NCBI RefSeq assembly: GCF_030867145.1 | Contig: NC_134440.1 | Coordinates: forward strand, 1,550,001-1,614,000 | Length of the DNA: 64,000 bases | Reading direction: 5' to 3' | DNA from: Opisthocomus hoazin | Taxonomy: Eukaryota; Chordata; Aves; Opisthocomiformes; Opisthocomidae | Shown here: in pieces, positions 1 through 11,829 of the stretch | How the letters are laid out: every line of letters starts with the position of its first letter | Position numbering within the stretch: the stretch's first letter is position 1 | The notes under the pieces: generated by a model | Database searches by the model: none | The model's input: the letters and a program-made list of their open reading frames with translations, nothing else | Told to the model about the DNA's origin: nothing | Program-made: the position numbers and the translations under genes

Positions 1-1560
1 CTGCTTGGTGTAGCTGGTGGCCTGGTGGCTGACTTGGTGTGATGATTCTTGCAAAGGGAAGGGGAGAACGTTGTGCGATGGCTGTCTCGTGCAATCTCGT
101 TCTGAATTAGGGGAGGAATGGGTCAGACTTGTACACATAATCTGGAGTTGTCTGTGGACTGTATTACGTGAGAAGATATGTGTGCTTTTCTTAGCAAGCA
201 GTAGCTTGTGTGCCTCCAGCTTGGCCAGTGAAGCATTCCCGCAGAACTAGTTCATGTCTCTGTTGGCTGGCCCTTTGGCAAATATCTGCCCTAGCAAAAG
301 TGCCAAACCTTAAACCAAATTTGCCTATATCATCTTTTCTGAAAATGAGGCCAGTCAGAATTTTCTGCAGGTTGACACAACAGATTGACCTTCAGAAAAG
401 AGGTGGAATTGGGTTCTTGTAGAGAATCTAGAGTTTTGAGTCCGAGGAAGTGGTCTCTTGGCTAACCTCTGCTCCTTGTGCACTTTTTATCTTTGTTCTG
501 CTGAAGAAGCCAACATATTTTGAACCAGTTTGAAACTTGAAGTCAGTGAGGAGAGGACCATCCCATTTCTTAGCACCCTTCTGTGTGGATTGGCTACCTG
601 CTGAGCAACAGCCCCTTCCTGCTTCAGCGTGTCAGATAGTGCCTGCCCTTTCTGCCTGTCTCCCCTTCTTCTGGAGTTGGATTCTTTGGTCTCTTGTTGT
701 TGCTTCCTCGCAATGTTGGCCTTGCATTCAGCTATGGTTTTTCTTCATGTGTTTTATTGTTTTGTTTTTTTTTAAAAAGTACTTCCAGAGTGTGCTGACC
801 ATTGTATTGTACTGTACAGAGGTTAGAGTCCAGCAGAGAATAAAGTGTGTTATGCAGCACCCTTATAAGAGTATGGTTTGTGCCAATGCCCTTCTTTAGT
901 AGTGCCGGAGACTCTTTACAAGTGCCAATGTGGTGGAAATTATTTGGTTATACTTGTATATTATAGGATCCTGATTTAAGACAATTTAAACATTATCCTA
1001 TTTAAAAAAGATACTATATAAAATGCTGTTTTTAAACCTTGTCATTTGCAATGCATGTATTGTTGTGCGTGTTGGGGTGGGGGGAGGGACAGAGGGTAGG
1101 GTAAAGGAGTTTCTGAATAAGATGCCCAGTGTCAGGATCTATTCAGGCTCCAAACTGTCTCATTCCAGTCCAGGAGTGTGATTGTTTCTTGGAATGATCC
1201 CACTATGACTGCTGGGCAACAACCCTTATTACAGAAATATCTGATGGAAATTGATTTTCATATCTTTCTCCTGAAATAAATTCTCTGTTTGAAATTGGAA
1301 TAAATTTTGTTCCTAAAAGCCGTGGTGGTCATGCATGCATTTCTTCGCTCCTGTCCCTCCTCTCTCCCTCCTTCTGGCTGGCTGAACAACTTCTGTACCC
1401 TGTGGGACTTGCGTCTGATTGAAGCACACTTTGCCCTCCTAGCTAGCAATGTTGTCCCTGAGAAAATCAGGACTCTGAGGCATAGAAATAAAGTGTGTTT
1501 TGGTAAATATAAGGTATAATATACAATAACTGTATATAACATACTGTACAAATGATTCTG
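1..1560 (+). other. Probable 3' UTR tail of an upstream plus-strand gene
   Basis: No convincing coding exon is visible. The stretch is T-rich with several AATAAA signals on the plus strand, at 839-844, 1275-1280, 1299-1304 and 1487-1492. The last is followed at once by a GT-rich run, as expected at a cleavage site. This pattern fits the end of a long 3' UTR whose coding part lies left of the window. By synteny with human 19p13.3 the gene could be GNA15 or GNA11, but nothing in the sequence identifies it. Confidence 0.35.
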
Positions 1561-4500
1561 AACTCAAGTGTGAACAGTGGTTGACTAGACTTCTAAGATG
1601 TAGGGATGCAATGGTGGCACCTTGACTTAAAATTCTATGGGATTTTGCAGTAGAACTGCTAAGTGAAGTTGTCAGTGTTTGCTGCTGCCTCTTGTAGTGT
1701 CAGCCCATTTTATACATTGCCAGCAGCAGAAATGTTGATAGGACCAGACCTGCTTCTAATCTAGTTTGTTAGCAACATGGACTGAAATATGAAAACACTG
1801 CTTAAATTTATCCCTTTAGGAGTCCAGGATTGAAAAAGCTTTCACAGAGGGGTATCCTGGGACAGAGTTCCCAGAATTTAATTCTCCTTCCGTAGGATCA
1901 TTCTCCAGGAATTTCAGATTACATCAGCTGGGAATGGGTAGAGATGTCTAACTTGATCTGTGTAAAGTTTCATGTATTTTCAGGAAACTGCAGCCAAGGA
2001 TGTTCTGCTCCTTTCTGTGTCGTTTAATGCGCAGGTGAGGTTGCAGGTACTGGACAGCCTGAGACGCTGTGTTTCGTCTTGAACCAGGAAGATCGCTCTA
2101 ATCTGGTTGGCCATAATACTGGAAGGTATTTGTGTCCTTGCTGTTTCCTAATTAAGCGTGAGCGTATATAGCTTTTCTCAGTAGCCCCGTGTTCTCATCA
2201 GCTGGAAAGCATGAAATAGCTGAAAGAACTGTGTTTGGTTTGTTGCTTTTCTCCTTCAGCTCCATGTGGATCGTGTGTTGTGCCATTCTTGGCAAAGAGA
2301 GTATAACATGCTCCATTTAATAAAGCATAGTGACAGGTTCAGACTCTTCAAGGAAGAAGGTGAAGTCTTAAAACTAATGCTCAGTATTCCTAACTGACTG
2401 TGAGAGAGCTCTGTGTTTTGACTTTTTGCAACTTCCAGCCATGACACATGCAAAGTGCCCACGCTTGGTGCGGATCTGTGGCACGGGTGCTGTCTCTGAA
2501 GCATTGCAGCTTGTTCAGCGTATACACAGGAGGTCGGGTCCCTGCCTGTCTTGGAGTGGCCCAGGGAAAGAGGCAGCTGGGAGCAGCGGTCGATAGAACA
2601 ATTCATGCAGCTTGTTCACAGTTGCTGCCTTTCCCAAGGGCCCCTCAAACGTAGAGTAAACCACTTCCAGCAAGGTAACGAGCTCCGAGCCTCTGCCTCG
2701 GCAGCTGGGGGTGATGCCCTCAGCTCCTTTGTCCTGTGCAGGAGGTGCCCCATCCTGCAAGGAGAAGTCTGGGGAACCCAGGAATGACTGTGGCACGGAG
2801 CAGCCTGCTGCTGCCTGGACAATTCCTTTCGCCTGCAGCCTGCTCTCAAGGGACTCATGGGAAAAGCGGGCAGTCCAAGCTGGGCTGTGGGCCCCATGAG
2901 TGTGCAGCTGTGGTGTGCTGGCCCAGGGACTGCTGTTTTGTAAGCGCTGCCAACATCAGAACAGGTCCTTGAGATGGCGTGCGTAGGCAGACCCAGACAT
3001 TAAGGAAATCAATTTCTATCTTTTTCATATTAAAAAAGTCCCATGCAGAAGAGGGCAAAGAAGAGAGAATTTGGAATTCAGCTTGTCCTCAGACAGCCGT
3101 CATCCTCATAGCAGCAGAAAGCTCTTTGAGCATTACATTTGCTTTCTTGGGTAAGTTAGGGGAGCATCTGTCCAGCATGAGAAGAATAAAATGTCACATG
3201 AAATTTATAAAGCGGGAATATAATGCCTCCTTCCTTTTACTTCAGCTTTCTCTCCCGTGTCTAGCCTGACCCCAAGCTGCCTTGTGCAGGACTCTGCAAT
3301 CTATGGCATGCAGGTCAGAGGCATGGTAGCAGCTTGGCTTGTTTGAACGGCAGCTGTTTGTTGATGCAACCTTTCTCTCAGGAGCAGTGACTTCCTGGAC
3401 CCCAGGCTCAGCAAGAGGCATCCATCCATCACTCTTGGCCTCTAATTTATGTTTTTGTTTTCCTGTGCTGCACATCTGTCCTCTGAAGGCTGCTGGATCC
3501 TTCTTCCCGTTTCATTGCCTGCTTTTATCATATCTAGCCATCACTGTGGTAAGCTCCAGATAGCTCAAGGATAGGACATGGAAATCATGAGCTTCTCCAT
3601 TCCAGAAGCTAATCTCTTCTGGCGTGAAGGCATTTTAATAAATACTGTAACTACCTGTTTCTGAAGGTAGTGCTTTGGAATGCAGGTGGAGAAAAGCATG
3701 GCTTTTTTTTTTTTTTTTTTTTAAAGAAAAAAGAAAAGCTTTCGTAATGTATGTGTCCCTGCAAAGAAAAGCAATAAGAGCTGATGGGAAATAGTCAGGA
3801 TGGAAATGAAGTTTTCCAGAAACTACCTTGGACAAAATCTTCCTTCTTTTCCTTTGCTTTGTGAAACTAGTTGAAGATAATTTGTATGTGTGGTTTCCTG
3901 TCCATGATATCTGAGTAGCTTCCCAGCAAAAGCTAGCACCACAATTTCTAAAACAAACTCTTGTCTGTGTACTGTCCTCAAGGGTACCAGTTCAGTACAG
4001 TTGCCGTTGAGCTATTTTATCTTCTGTTATGCAATCTGATCAGGAATTTAAGCCTCTACAAGCAATTTTTGTAACATCTGTATCACCTTGGGTTGAGAAC
4101 TCATGGCTTCCAAAGATTTTTTTTTTTTTTTTTTTTTGGCTCCCATACTAGACTGTCTGACAAGACTCAGCATATGAGCTGTGTGAAAGCTTCTGGATAA
4201 CCTAATTCCTCAGGTGGGAGCAGATGTGGCTCAGCAGCGACTACAGATGCAGCCTGAGGGCTGTTCTGCGTGCCCAGTCAGGTGCTATTACCTGTTGTCA
4301 CTGGCTGCTCCTATGCACTGTTTCCAGAATTGCTCCTCCCTTCATCTCAGGTGTGTATCTATAGCTCCTGGCCATGGAAATTAATGGTGTTTCTGTGAAG
4401 CATCCAAAAGGCAGGTCTTTCCTGCTGTGCTGGTTCATACGCTCCCTCCCAGTGGCTCAGACCTTCAATGTCTAATATCGCAAACAGCTGATAACTTCAG

Positions 4501-4666
4501 TGAGGCTCTCTGCAAGGTAGAGGCTACGTAGGATGAGAACATCCTTGGAATTCTTCTGGAAAGGATTTGGCAGCCTGATTAGAAAAGGAGTCTCAGCTTC
4601 ATGTCAGCTTTGCAACACTCGATTCAGAACAGGTCAAACGTTGTAAAGAACCGTAGGGGAAAGAGT
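1561..4666. other. Gene-poor interval
   Basis: Only short ORFs on both strands and two poly-T tracts (near 3703-3722 and 4119-4137). No splice-flanked coding exon, RNA gene or recognisable repeat was found here. Confidence 0.5.
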
Positions 4667-4888
4667 TTTCCGTCTGAACATGAGGAAGAACTTCTTCCCT
4701 CTGAGGGTGACGGAGCACTGGAACAGGCTGCCCAGGGAGGTTGTGGAGTCTCCTTCTCTGGAGATATTCAAGACCCGCCTGGACAAGGTCCTGTGCAGCC
4801 TGCTGTAGGTGACCCTGCTTCAGCAGGGGGGTTGGACTAGATGACCCACAGAGGTCCCTGCCAACCCCTACTATTCTGTGATTCTGTG
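4667..4888 (+). mobile_element. CR1 LINE, 3' fragment (plus)
   Basis: The last ~220 bases of a CR1 retrotransposon. It holds the end of ORF2, reading [12 protein letters not shown] in the better copies, and the short 3' UTR with the GGTTGGACTAGATGACC motif. It ends in the CR1 tail ATTCTGTGATTCTGTG. It matches the fragments at 33073 and 50615 closely and is 5'-truncated, as usual for CR1. It is not coding. Confidence 0.95.
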
Positions 4889-7800
4889 AGTTGCCTTTCT
4901 CAGCATAGCCACGAATTTACTTCCAAACTTTTATCTTACGCTTTTTTGAAAAAGGTTTTTTAGAGGTAAGTGTTTTGGATCAGTTCAGAGGTTCTTTGGA
5001 GACAGAACCGTGAATGACACTTGCTGTTGCGGACCCAAAGAGGGCGCTGTGCGCGCGTGAGACGCACGGTGCTCTCCTTGCGCATCGTCCTCGGGCCAGC
5101 AAGGATCGCTGAGGACTTTGTTCAGTTATAGCCTTTCTTAGTCACGTAAATGACCCGGGGGGCTTTAAGTCTGGAGAGTACTTGGAATCGTAAAATCTTT
5201 GGCCTAGTGTTTTGGATCCATCATTGCTGCAGGTACTGTATGGGCTCTGGCAGGTTACCCCTAGGTGAGCATAAGGAAAGGCAAGCACTCCCCAGGAGTA
5301 CATCTTGAAAAACAAAACCTGTTGGGGGTTTTATTTTAACATAAAAACCTCAATCTGACTGCTGCTTTTCAAAAACTTTGGAGATTGTGTTACTATAGTC
5401 AGGAAACTTTTCTTGTGACCTGCAAACGGAGGTGTTCTGATAGGCTTAAAATGGTTTAAGAACAGGAGCTGGTTGGTGAAATCGGCTTGATCAAAACCTC
5501 CAGATCAAAAAACAAGTTTGGATTAAAAAAGACAGATGTTCTTATCAGTAGTTTTGTAAACTTTGTCCCCTTGTCCTTGACTTTAGAATTTCATTTCTCT
5601 GTTCTAATCTCAAGAAATATGTTGGATTCCTGCGCTTTAAACAGATCTGCGCCCCCCCCCGTGGTCAGAAGAACACAAATACTGTCAAGTTCAAAATCTC
5701 TATGTGCTACAAAACTACCTGGGTAGCTCATATAATATAGAGTCAGATTATATCTCATTTTTCTCCAATGGTTGCTTAAATGTCTCCAGCTGTCTGACTG
5801 CTTTTTCTGTTACTGGCACATCCCCACTGCTTGGGTATGAATCAAGCTCCACACCTCAACTGGGCAGATTCCTGTCAAATCTCTCTCATTTCTGAAGACT
5901 CAAGTTCTGTTGTTCTTTTTCTGGGAGCTGGATCTCTTGCTCCCAAGCTGTAAACCCTCAGGTGTGTGGTGACAGTTAAGGCCGGAGCAAATGTGGCATC
6001 AAGGAGAGTGAGATGTCTGTGCTGCTGGTGCAGGCTCAGGCTTTCTCCTGAGTGCTTCGGTCTGGAGGTGTCATTGCAGCAGGACACTCAGCAGGGCTCC
6101 TGTGCCTCACAGCTCTGAGGTCCTGAACCTCCAGTGGTTTGGTGGGGGTGGTTACTGCAGCAAAAAGAGGAGAGAAGCTGGGCCTGCTTACAGCAGAGGA
6201 AATCCGTATAAATAGAATATTATTATAAAACTCCTCCTCTCCTCCCTGCCCTGCTATGAAATTTTGCCAGTGTCTCTCCTGCAATCCCAGTCAAAACTGG
6301 TACATTTGGAAATCCGCATGGGGAGAAAAAGTGAATGGAGTTAGTGTTTTCATACTTGTTTGAAGACAAGCCTTAAAATTATAGGTCTTGGAATTCCATT
6401 TGTGTGAAACAGAATGTGTTCAGCATTTCACTGTCAATCACGCTCCTTCAGTTGCCTTGTGAAAGATGTCCACGTGGCCAACACAGATTGTACAGACTCC
6501 TCCTTCGTTCTCCCTTCAGTGTGGTTGCGTTGTGCGTGTGTGCTCTGTCTGGGGAAAAGCCCTCTCAAAAAAAGCTTTCCTCTGGCTATTTCCCCTTGCT
6601 TTTTCCCCTGAAAATCTGTAGAGAACAGAAGAGGTTTACTGTCACATTTTACTGGTAGGAAGGGTCTACGCTTCTGTGAGCTGAAGTTTTCACTCAAAAA
6701 GTTTCTGGCTTTGTTTCTGGCTTTCAAAATTCAGGAGAGGACAAGGTTCTCTGCATTCACTTGTACTCGCCTGTGTTTCGCTCCCATCATACGAATGCAG
6801 AAGCTGGCTGATGGGCACTAAACCTGGATTGTATGCCCTGTACTTACAGCTGGTGGACAAGAGCGTGCTCTTTCAGATCATCTGCTTTGCTGGTGTGCAG
6901 ATGCCCTCACCGGTTCAGATTAATTCAATCAGACTGATGTAGTTCAGGGTACGGCAGTGAGCAGCAGGTTAACCCTGAGCGCCTGTGATGATCTGTTCCT
7001 TGCTCTGTGCAGTGAGCAGCAGGGTTTCTGTGCTGCCTGGTTCTCTCAGGCGAGTAATCCCTCTCATGGCAGCCGGCCTTGGCATGCGTGGGGGAACTGA
7101 AAGTGCTGGATCACAGCGATGCAGAGGAGCTTCCTTACCTCTTGGGCTGCGTGGCTCTGTTTTTAAGAGCCTGAATCTGTGGATGTCAGATTCCATTTCC
7201 CTCCCTTCCTCCGGGCAGAGGTGGTAGTGTGAGAGGTGTCAGGTGAGGAAGCAAGGAGCTGTTTTTTTCTTAAGGTCCTTTCTGAGCTGGGGGTGGGGTT
7301 CACTGTTCATCTCTATCGACTGTGAATTCCTCCACCCGGGACAGGGAAGGATGTGGTGTTTCTCAGAACATGAGGTTTTTCCCTGTGTGACTTGTGGATG
7401 AGAGGTTGTGCAGGGCAGGGGAAAGCACAGCCTGGCATGCTTAGCCGTTTTTGTAACTTGGACTCGGTCGGCACTTCTGTCACACTGGGCAGAGCTGTGG
7501 CGAGGGACATGCTGAAATTGTTTTTCTGGAGGAACTGTTGTTAACTTGAAAACACAGTGGGACCTGACAGAGCACTTTTTCCTTGTCTCTTATTTTTGTC
7601 AGTGAAATCCTAAGCACCTGACGGAAATGACAACTAGGCAGTGGTGGGATGGTGGAGAATTGAGAGGGGCCACGGGGTAGCAGATGTAATAGAGGGATGA
7701 AGTCCCCCATAGTGCCCGCTGGAAGGACCTGGGGGAGCACATGTGGCTGACTGCATGTGAGGAGATGCACTGGCTGCGCTGGATGCTGAGGTTGGTTCTT

Positions 7801-7924
7801 CCAGCTTCGCCATTGTTCAGCCTTGAGCAAGTCCACGCCTGTGTTGCCTTTAGCTGTGTTTCTTTAACATCTTCAGAGTGAGGACTGATTCTACTGCACA
7901 CACATACAGCACCTTGCACGGGAG
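4889..7924. other. Intergenic DNA, no gene seen
   Basis: Contains the CTCF-like patch near 5040 and a short C-run at 5654-5662. ORFs are short and none has a protein-family look or paired splice sites. Confidence 0.45.
5033..5050 (+). promoter_or_regulatory. CTCF-like site
   Basis: ACCCAAAGAGGGCGCTGT resembles the CTCF core (CC-A-AG-GGGCGC). It sits in a small CpG-rich patch (about 5028-5110) within otherwise CpG-poor DNA. It could be a boundary between the upstream gene and the protease cluster. Assigned by eye only. Confidence 0.35.
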
Positions 7925-8108
7925 GATCATTGTCACCAGGGCCTTTGGCCATTACTGTAATACGCAGCACTGAAACGTCTCCAATTTTATGGGTCACCAG
8001 TGAGCTAATGCCTACATCTTTCACTTTTTTTTCCCAGTACAACCAGGCACAAAAATCTCTTGAATCTTTGGGTGTGATTTCTTTCCTGACACACTCCACA
8101 CTGGGGAG
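7925..8108 (-). other. Unrecognised exon-like ORF
   Basis: On the minus strand, a pyrimidine-rich tract ending in CCCCAG is followed by about 60 open codons of protein-like composition: ECVRKEITPKDSRDFCAW, later SLVTHKIGDVSVLRIT and MAKGPGDND. Possible donors are CAAG|GTGCTG or the stronger-looking GCT|GTATGT just beyond. It lies past the poly(A) signal of the inactive protease gene, so it is not part of that gene. I do not recognise the family and found no partner exons. It may be a remnant exon, an exon of an unseen minus-strand gene, or chance; the opposite strand is also open here. Confidence 0.2.
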
Positions 8109-8326
8109 AGGAGGCCAAGAAGCTTCCCCTGCCCTGAAAACCTTGACACCTATTCTGTGTGTTTAGGTGGGAGAGAAAATGGAGGCCACGGATTAGGGTA
8201 GAAACTTCCAGCTTGGGATTCAGCTGTTTGAGTAGTGGCTTTCTTCTGACCTCTTCAGGACTGAAACCCAGCGGCCGAGAGAAATCCAAATCATAAAAGG
8301 AAAAATGCTCTCAAATGTAGATGCAA

Positions 8327-8332
8327 TTTATT
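8327..8332 (-). terminator. Poly(A) signal of the inactive protease gene
   Basis: AATAAA on the minus strand about 610 bases past the stop codon at 8941. It is the first canonical signal downstream and implies a 3' UTR of roughly 0.6 kb. Confidence 0.55.
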
Positions 8333-8940
8333 GTTTTTATGTATTCTTACAACACCAGAGCTACAGCAAGAGGGGAGAGAGGAGGCAGCAGGTTTCAGAG
8401 GTAGGGGACAGCAGTAGCAGTAGTGAAGCAGGAGCTGAAAGTGTCCTCCTTGGAGCTGGGGACAACCCTCTAACCCCAGCATTTGGGCAAAGGAGACCCA
8501 GTCATCCAGTGTCACAACTGCAAGGGGCAGGGAGGAGGCTGCTCTCTGGATCCCCCGATCTAACTGTCCTGCCTTCCCCAAAGGGCAGCAAACGTTCCAA
8601 CGGCTGCTGTCAGCTCACTCAGGGCTGTCCTGCTGCTTCCTTTCTAGAGCTGTAGCCACAAGCAGCTTGACAAAGGGGTAAATCAGAGCAGCAAAGTGTG
8701 GGAGCATGCACTGTCTAAATGGGCACTCCCTAGCTTGCACAGGGAACAAAAGCAGTCAAGGTGTGATCTCTGTGCCAAGCCCCCCCCCCCGCCATAATTT
8801 GGCTTTGCCAGAGCGAACTCCTTGCCATGTCCATAAGGAGCAGTGGAAGACATTTCCAAGGGAGAAAGGAAGGAAAAGCAGTTGAGCATGGGGCCCTGAA
8901 GAGTGAGATTTCCTGGGCAGCAGCTGAGGGGAGAGTAGGG

Positions 8941-11692
8941 TCACGCTGACTTCATGACACTGTTGACCCAGGGAAGGTAGGGAGCAATGTGTGTGTAGAA
9001 ACCGGGCCAATTGTTATGCCTATAGGAGAAGACGCCGTAGGCTTTGTTGTTGCAGACAAGTGGGTCCCCAGCATCACCCTGTAAAAAGGGGAGGAGAGAG
9101 ATCAATACTGATTTATGTGAGATCCCCAGGAAAAGGGAGCATTTGCAAAGAACAGGGAGGCTGCAAGTATCAGGACAGAGCTTACTGAGGAGAAGCTTGG
9201 ACTCGCAATGGATGTGGATGGCTCTGGATCCAAAATGGCCTACTGGCAGTTTTGTCTGGGACCCAGTACAACTACATCTGGGCAAACACTGAAGAGTAAA
9301 GTATTGCTTCATTTCTGCACTTCTGCTGGCTGCAGAGCACTACAAAACGTGCTCAGAGCAGCTATGAGATTTAGGGCAAACCCCACTTTGGCCAGGCGGT
9401 TGTCCTGTTGTGCTGTTGCAGACTCCCAAGTCCTCTGCTGTGAGAAGACAAGGATCCCCTTGTCCCTTCTGTTTGGCCCAGGGCTGAGCACAAGCATGAT
9501 GCCTGCAGTCAGCAGGAATGCTGCTGACCCTCTGAGGGTCTGATCCTTGGAGACCAAGACCCAGGACAGCAAGAGAGGGGGATGCTGGTGAGGAAGCATG
9601 GACTGATCGGGGCAGGGAGAGGGAGAGCGAGGGGACAACAATAAGCAATTTTAGACAGTACCTTTTCAGTGAAGTTTTCTAGCCCAGATCATGTTCAGCA
9701 CCTGGCTGAAACCTCCCCTGCAGCCTTCTACTCTACTGACCTTTTCAGGCATCCCAGTAGATCCACTGCGGCCACAAATCAAGTTGTCAGCAAGTCCAGG
9801 GTAGTGGCTGAGGCAGTCCCTTTGTTTGATGATGGTGACGGTGGCTTCACGTAACGTGGCAGCAGATGTTTTGTAACCCCAGCCAGCTATGCTGCACGCA
9901 GTCCCACCAGGGACTTTTGATTTTTCAAAAGAAATGGTCCTAACATAGCTGTTGCTGGTGGCATTGCCTTTCAGCTGGGTAAGGGGATAGAAAATACAGA
10001 AATAAGTTCTTGGTCTGTAAATGCTCTGTGACAAAGACTGTCCCCTCCTGCTCCAAGGTTACAGCTCAGCCCTGCACGTCGGGCAGACAGGACCTTGCAG
10101 GTGCTCCGGGCAGGTAGTTACCTTCAGCAAGAGGATGTCATTTCCCTTCTTAGGACTGATGAAGTCTGGATGGCAGTGATACTCTTGGACTTCGAAAGTT
10201 TGCCAGCTTTCCTCTCTCCTCTGAATTGTGCGGGCTCCAAGGATGACAGTCAGAGGTTTGTGCCTGGTAAAATCAAGCACAGTGTATGTCATTAGCTTTC
10301 TCCTGTCTTCCCTGGTACACTGAGGCACATCTCTCAGGGGCATGGCCAGGAGAGACTGACTGGGCTTTAAGGAAGAATGGTGGGAGCAAGGAGCTCTGCC
10401 AGTAAATCTGCCCAGCTAAGAGGCACAGCAAGTTCCCATCTGACAGACCGGAGCCCTGCAAGGGTTACTTTACCTCTGGATCTTGAGCTGAGTTGATTTG
10501 GTCCAATGCTGCTGCTATGTGCTAAGATATGTGGACTGCTGGTCCAAGTTTCATAGGCCCATTAAAGTCCATGGCACCAAGGAGGGATTTCTAAATCGGA
10601 ACCCTGCTCTGGGCCAATGTACCTTTACTGGCTGCCTTAGGAAAATCAGGAGGGACTCTGGGTATGGGTAGGAGTCTCTCTCAATCTAGCAGCTGAGACG
10701 TGGGCATCTGGACTCCTAGGTCCTGCTGATCCTCCTTTCCCCTCCAGATGGGGGGACTGGCCCTGAGCCTGGGTTACGGGCACCAAGGCAGAGCTGTCAG
10801 CCCTGAGGAGTGTAGTAGCTACACCCAGAGTCATGCACATCTAGAAAAGCCCTCTTGACTGTCCATGCCCCTATTTCTCCAGCTGGAGGGATGGAAGAGA
10901 GCTGGGCAAGCAGCTTGCTCATGAGATTATTAATTCTGATAACAGTCTTGGAGATCTTTGGCAGAAAGGGCAAAGCCTGACACCAGCAATCCCTGCAATG
11001 CCAGCAGGTCAGTGACAGCGAGGGAAGAAGCCAGTGTGACTTCTCATTGTTGACGGCTGGGAAGAATAGAATGAGTCATGGAGGGGGAATAAAAAATAAA
11101 AGTAAGTATCTGAACATGGGCTGGGGAGAGACATGGGGAAGGATGGCTCGAGGGAGAGCTACAGATATCGCTGCTCTTGCAGTGCTAGCCCCCACAGCCT
11201 TGCCCTGTCCCAGCAGCGCAGCCTGCACTCCCTGCTGGGGAAAGAGCTTGGCCACAGCCGTGAAGGAAGTGACTCTAACTGTCAGACCTTCTTCTAGGAG
11301 ATGTTACCCAGATCATGGCAGTGCAACCATCTCATTGCGCCAGGTGCTGTATGAACATAGCAAATACTTACACGAAGCACTGAGCCGCTGTCATCACCCA
11401 GTTTGGGGCCACTAGGAAGCCTCCGCAGAAATGGTTGTTCTTTCCTTGCAGATAGGCCACGTAGGGTGTGGAGTGGGTCTTGGCTTCACCTCCTCCCTCC
11501 ATACGATTCCAGGAATAATCTGAAATGGGCAGGACTGAGGATGAGGGGATCAGAGGAAACAGGACGCGCTGTCTGGCACTCTTCCTTCCCCAGCCCTCTC
11601 CTTGCCTCCAGGCCACTCTACTTACTGGCTTTAGCGGGCTGGCACGTCACCAGCAGGAGGGAGAGCAGGATTTTCTGCAGGTGCTTCATCAT
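8941..11692 (-). CDS. Granzyme/chymase-like serine protease homolog, catalytically dead
   Basis: Five coding exons on the minus strand: 11692-11626, 11519-11372, 10263-10122, 9974-9741 and 9078-8941. Intron phases are 1, 2, 0, 0, the standard granzyme layout, and the product is 242 residues. A signal peptide ([22 protein letters not shown]) precedes a granzyme fold with [15 protein letters not shown] (Asp102 kept), CSIAGWG, and Cys pairs 42-58, 136-201 and 168-182. The His57 motif reads AAQC instead of AAHC. The Ser195 motif reads GDAGDP instead of GDSGGP. The activation terminus IVGG reads MEGG after NYSWNR. There is no stop or frameshift, and all introns are GT-AG. I count about 23 Lys/Arg against 15 Asp/Glu, so the product is cationic. 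By analogy with azurocidin it may be a secreted leukocyte granule protein without protease activity; that role is inference. An early pseudogene is the alternative. Confidence 0.9.
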
Positions 11693-11763
11693 AGCGTCCT
11701 CAGCTTCAGTGGATCCCTTGGAGGTGAGGCTGCAGCTGGGGTCTCTTCCTGCTCCCAGCAATG

Positions 11764-11770
11764 TTTTATA
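11764..11770 (-). promoter_or_regulatory. TATA box of the inactive protease gene
   Basis: TATAAAA on the minus strand, 72 bases upstream of the first ATG at 11692. This spacing predicts a short 5' UTR of about 40 bases. The neighbouring active gene has the same box at nearly the same distance (70 bases). Confidence 0.75.
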
Positions 11771-11785
11771 GCCTGACACTAGACT

Positions 11786-11829
11786 CCAGGAAACCACAGA
11801 AGACGACTCATCTGATTAATCTATCTGCA
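11786..11829 (-). promoter_or_regulatory. Upstream motifs shared with the sister protease gene
   Basis: Two words recur in the same order upstream of both TATA boxes. CCAGGAAACCA lies at 11786-11796 here and at 16926-16936 in the sister gene. TCTATCTGCA lies at 11820-11829 here and at 16987-16996 there. The second word contains AGATAG on the minus strand, a GATA-factor type site. In this copy the first word continues to AACCACA, a RUNX-type site. Both suggest blood-cell expression, which is inference. Confidence 0.45.
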
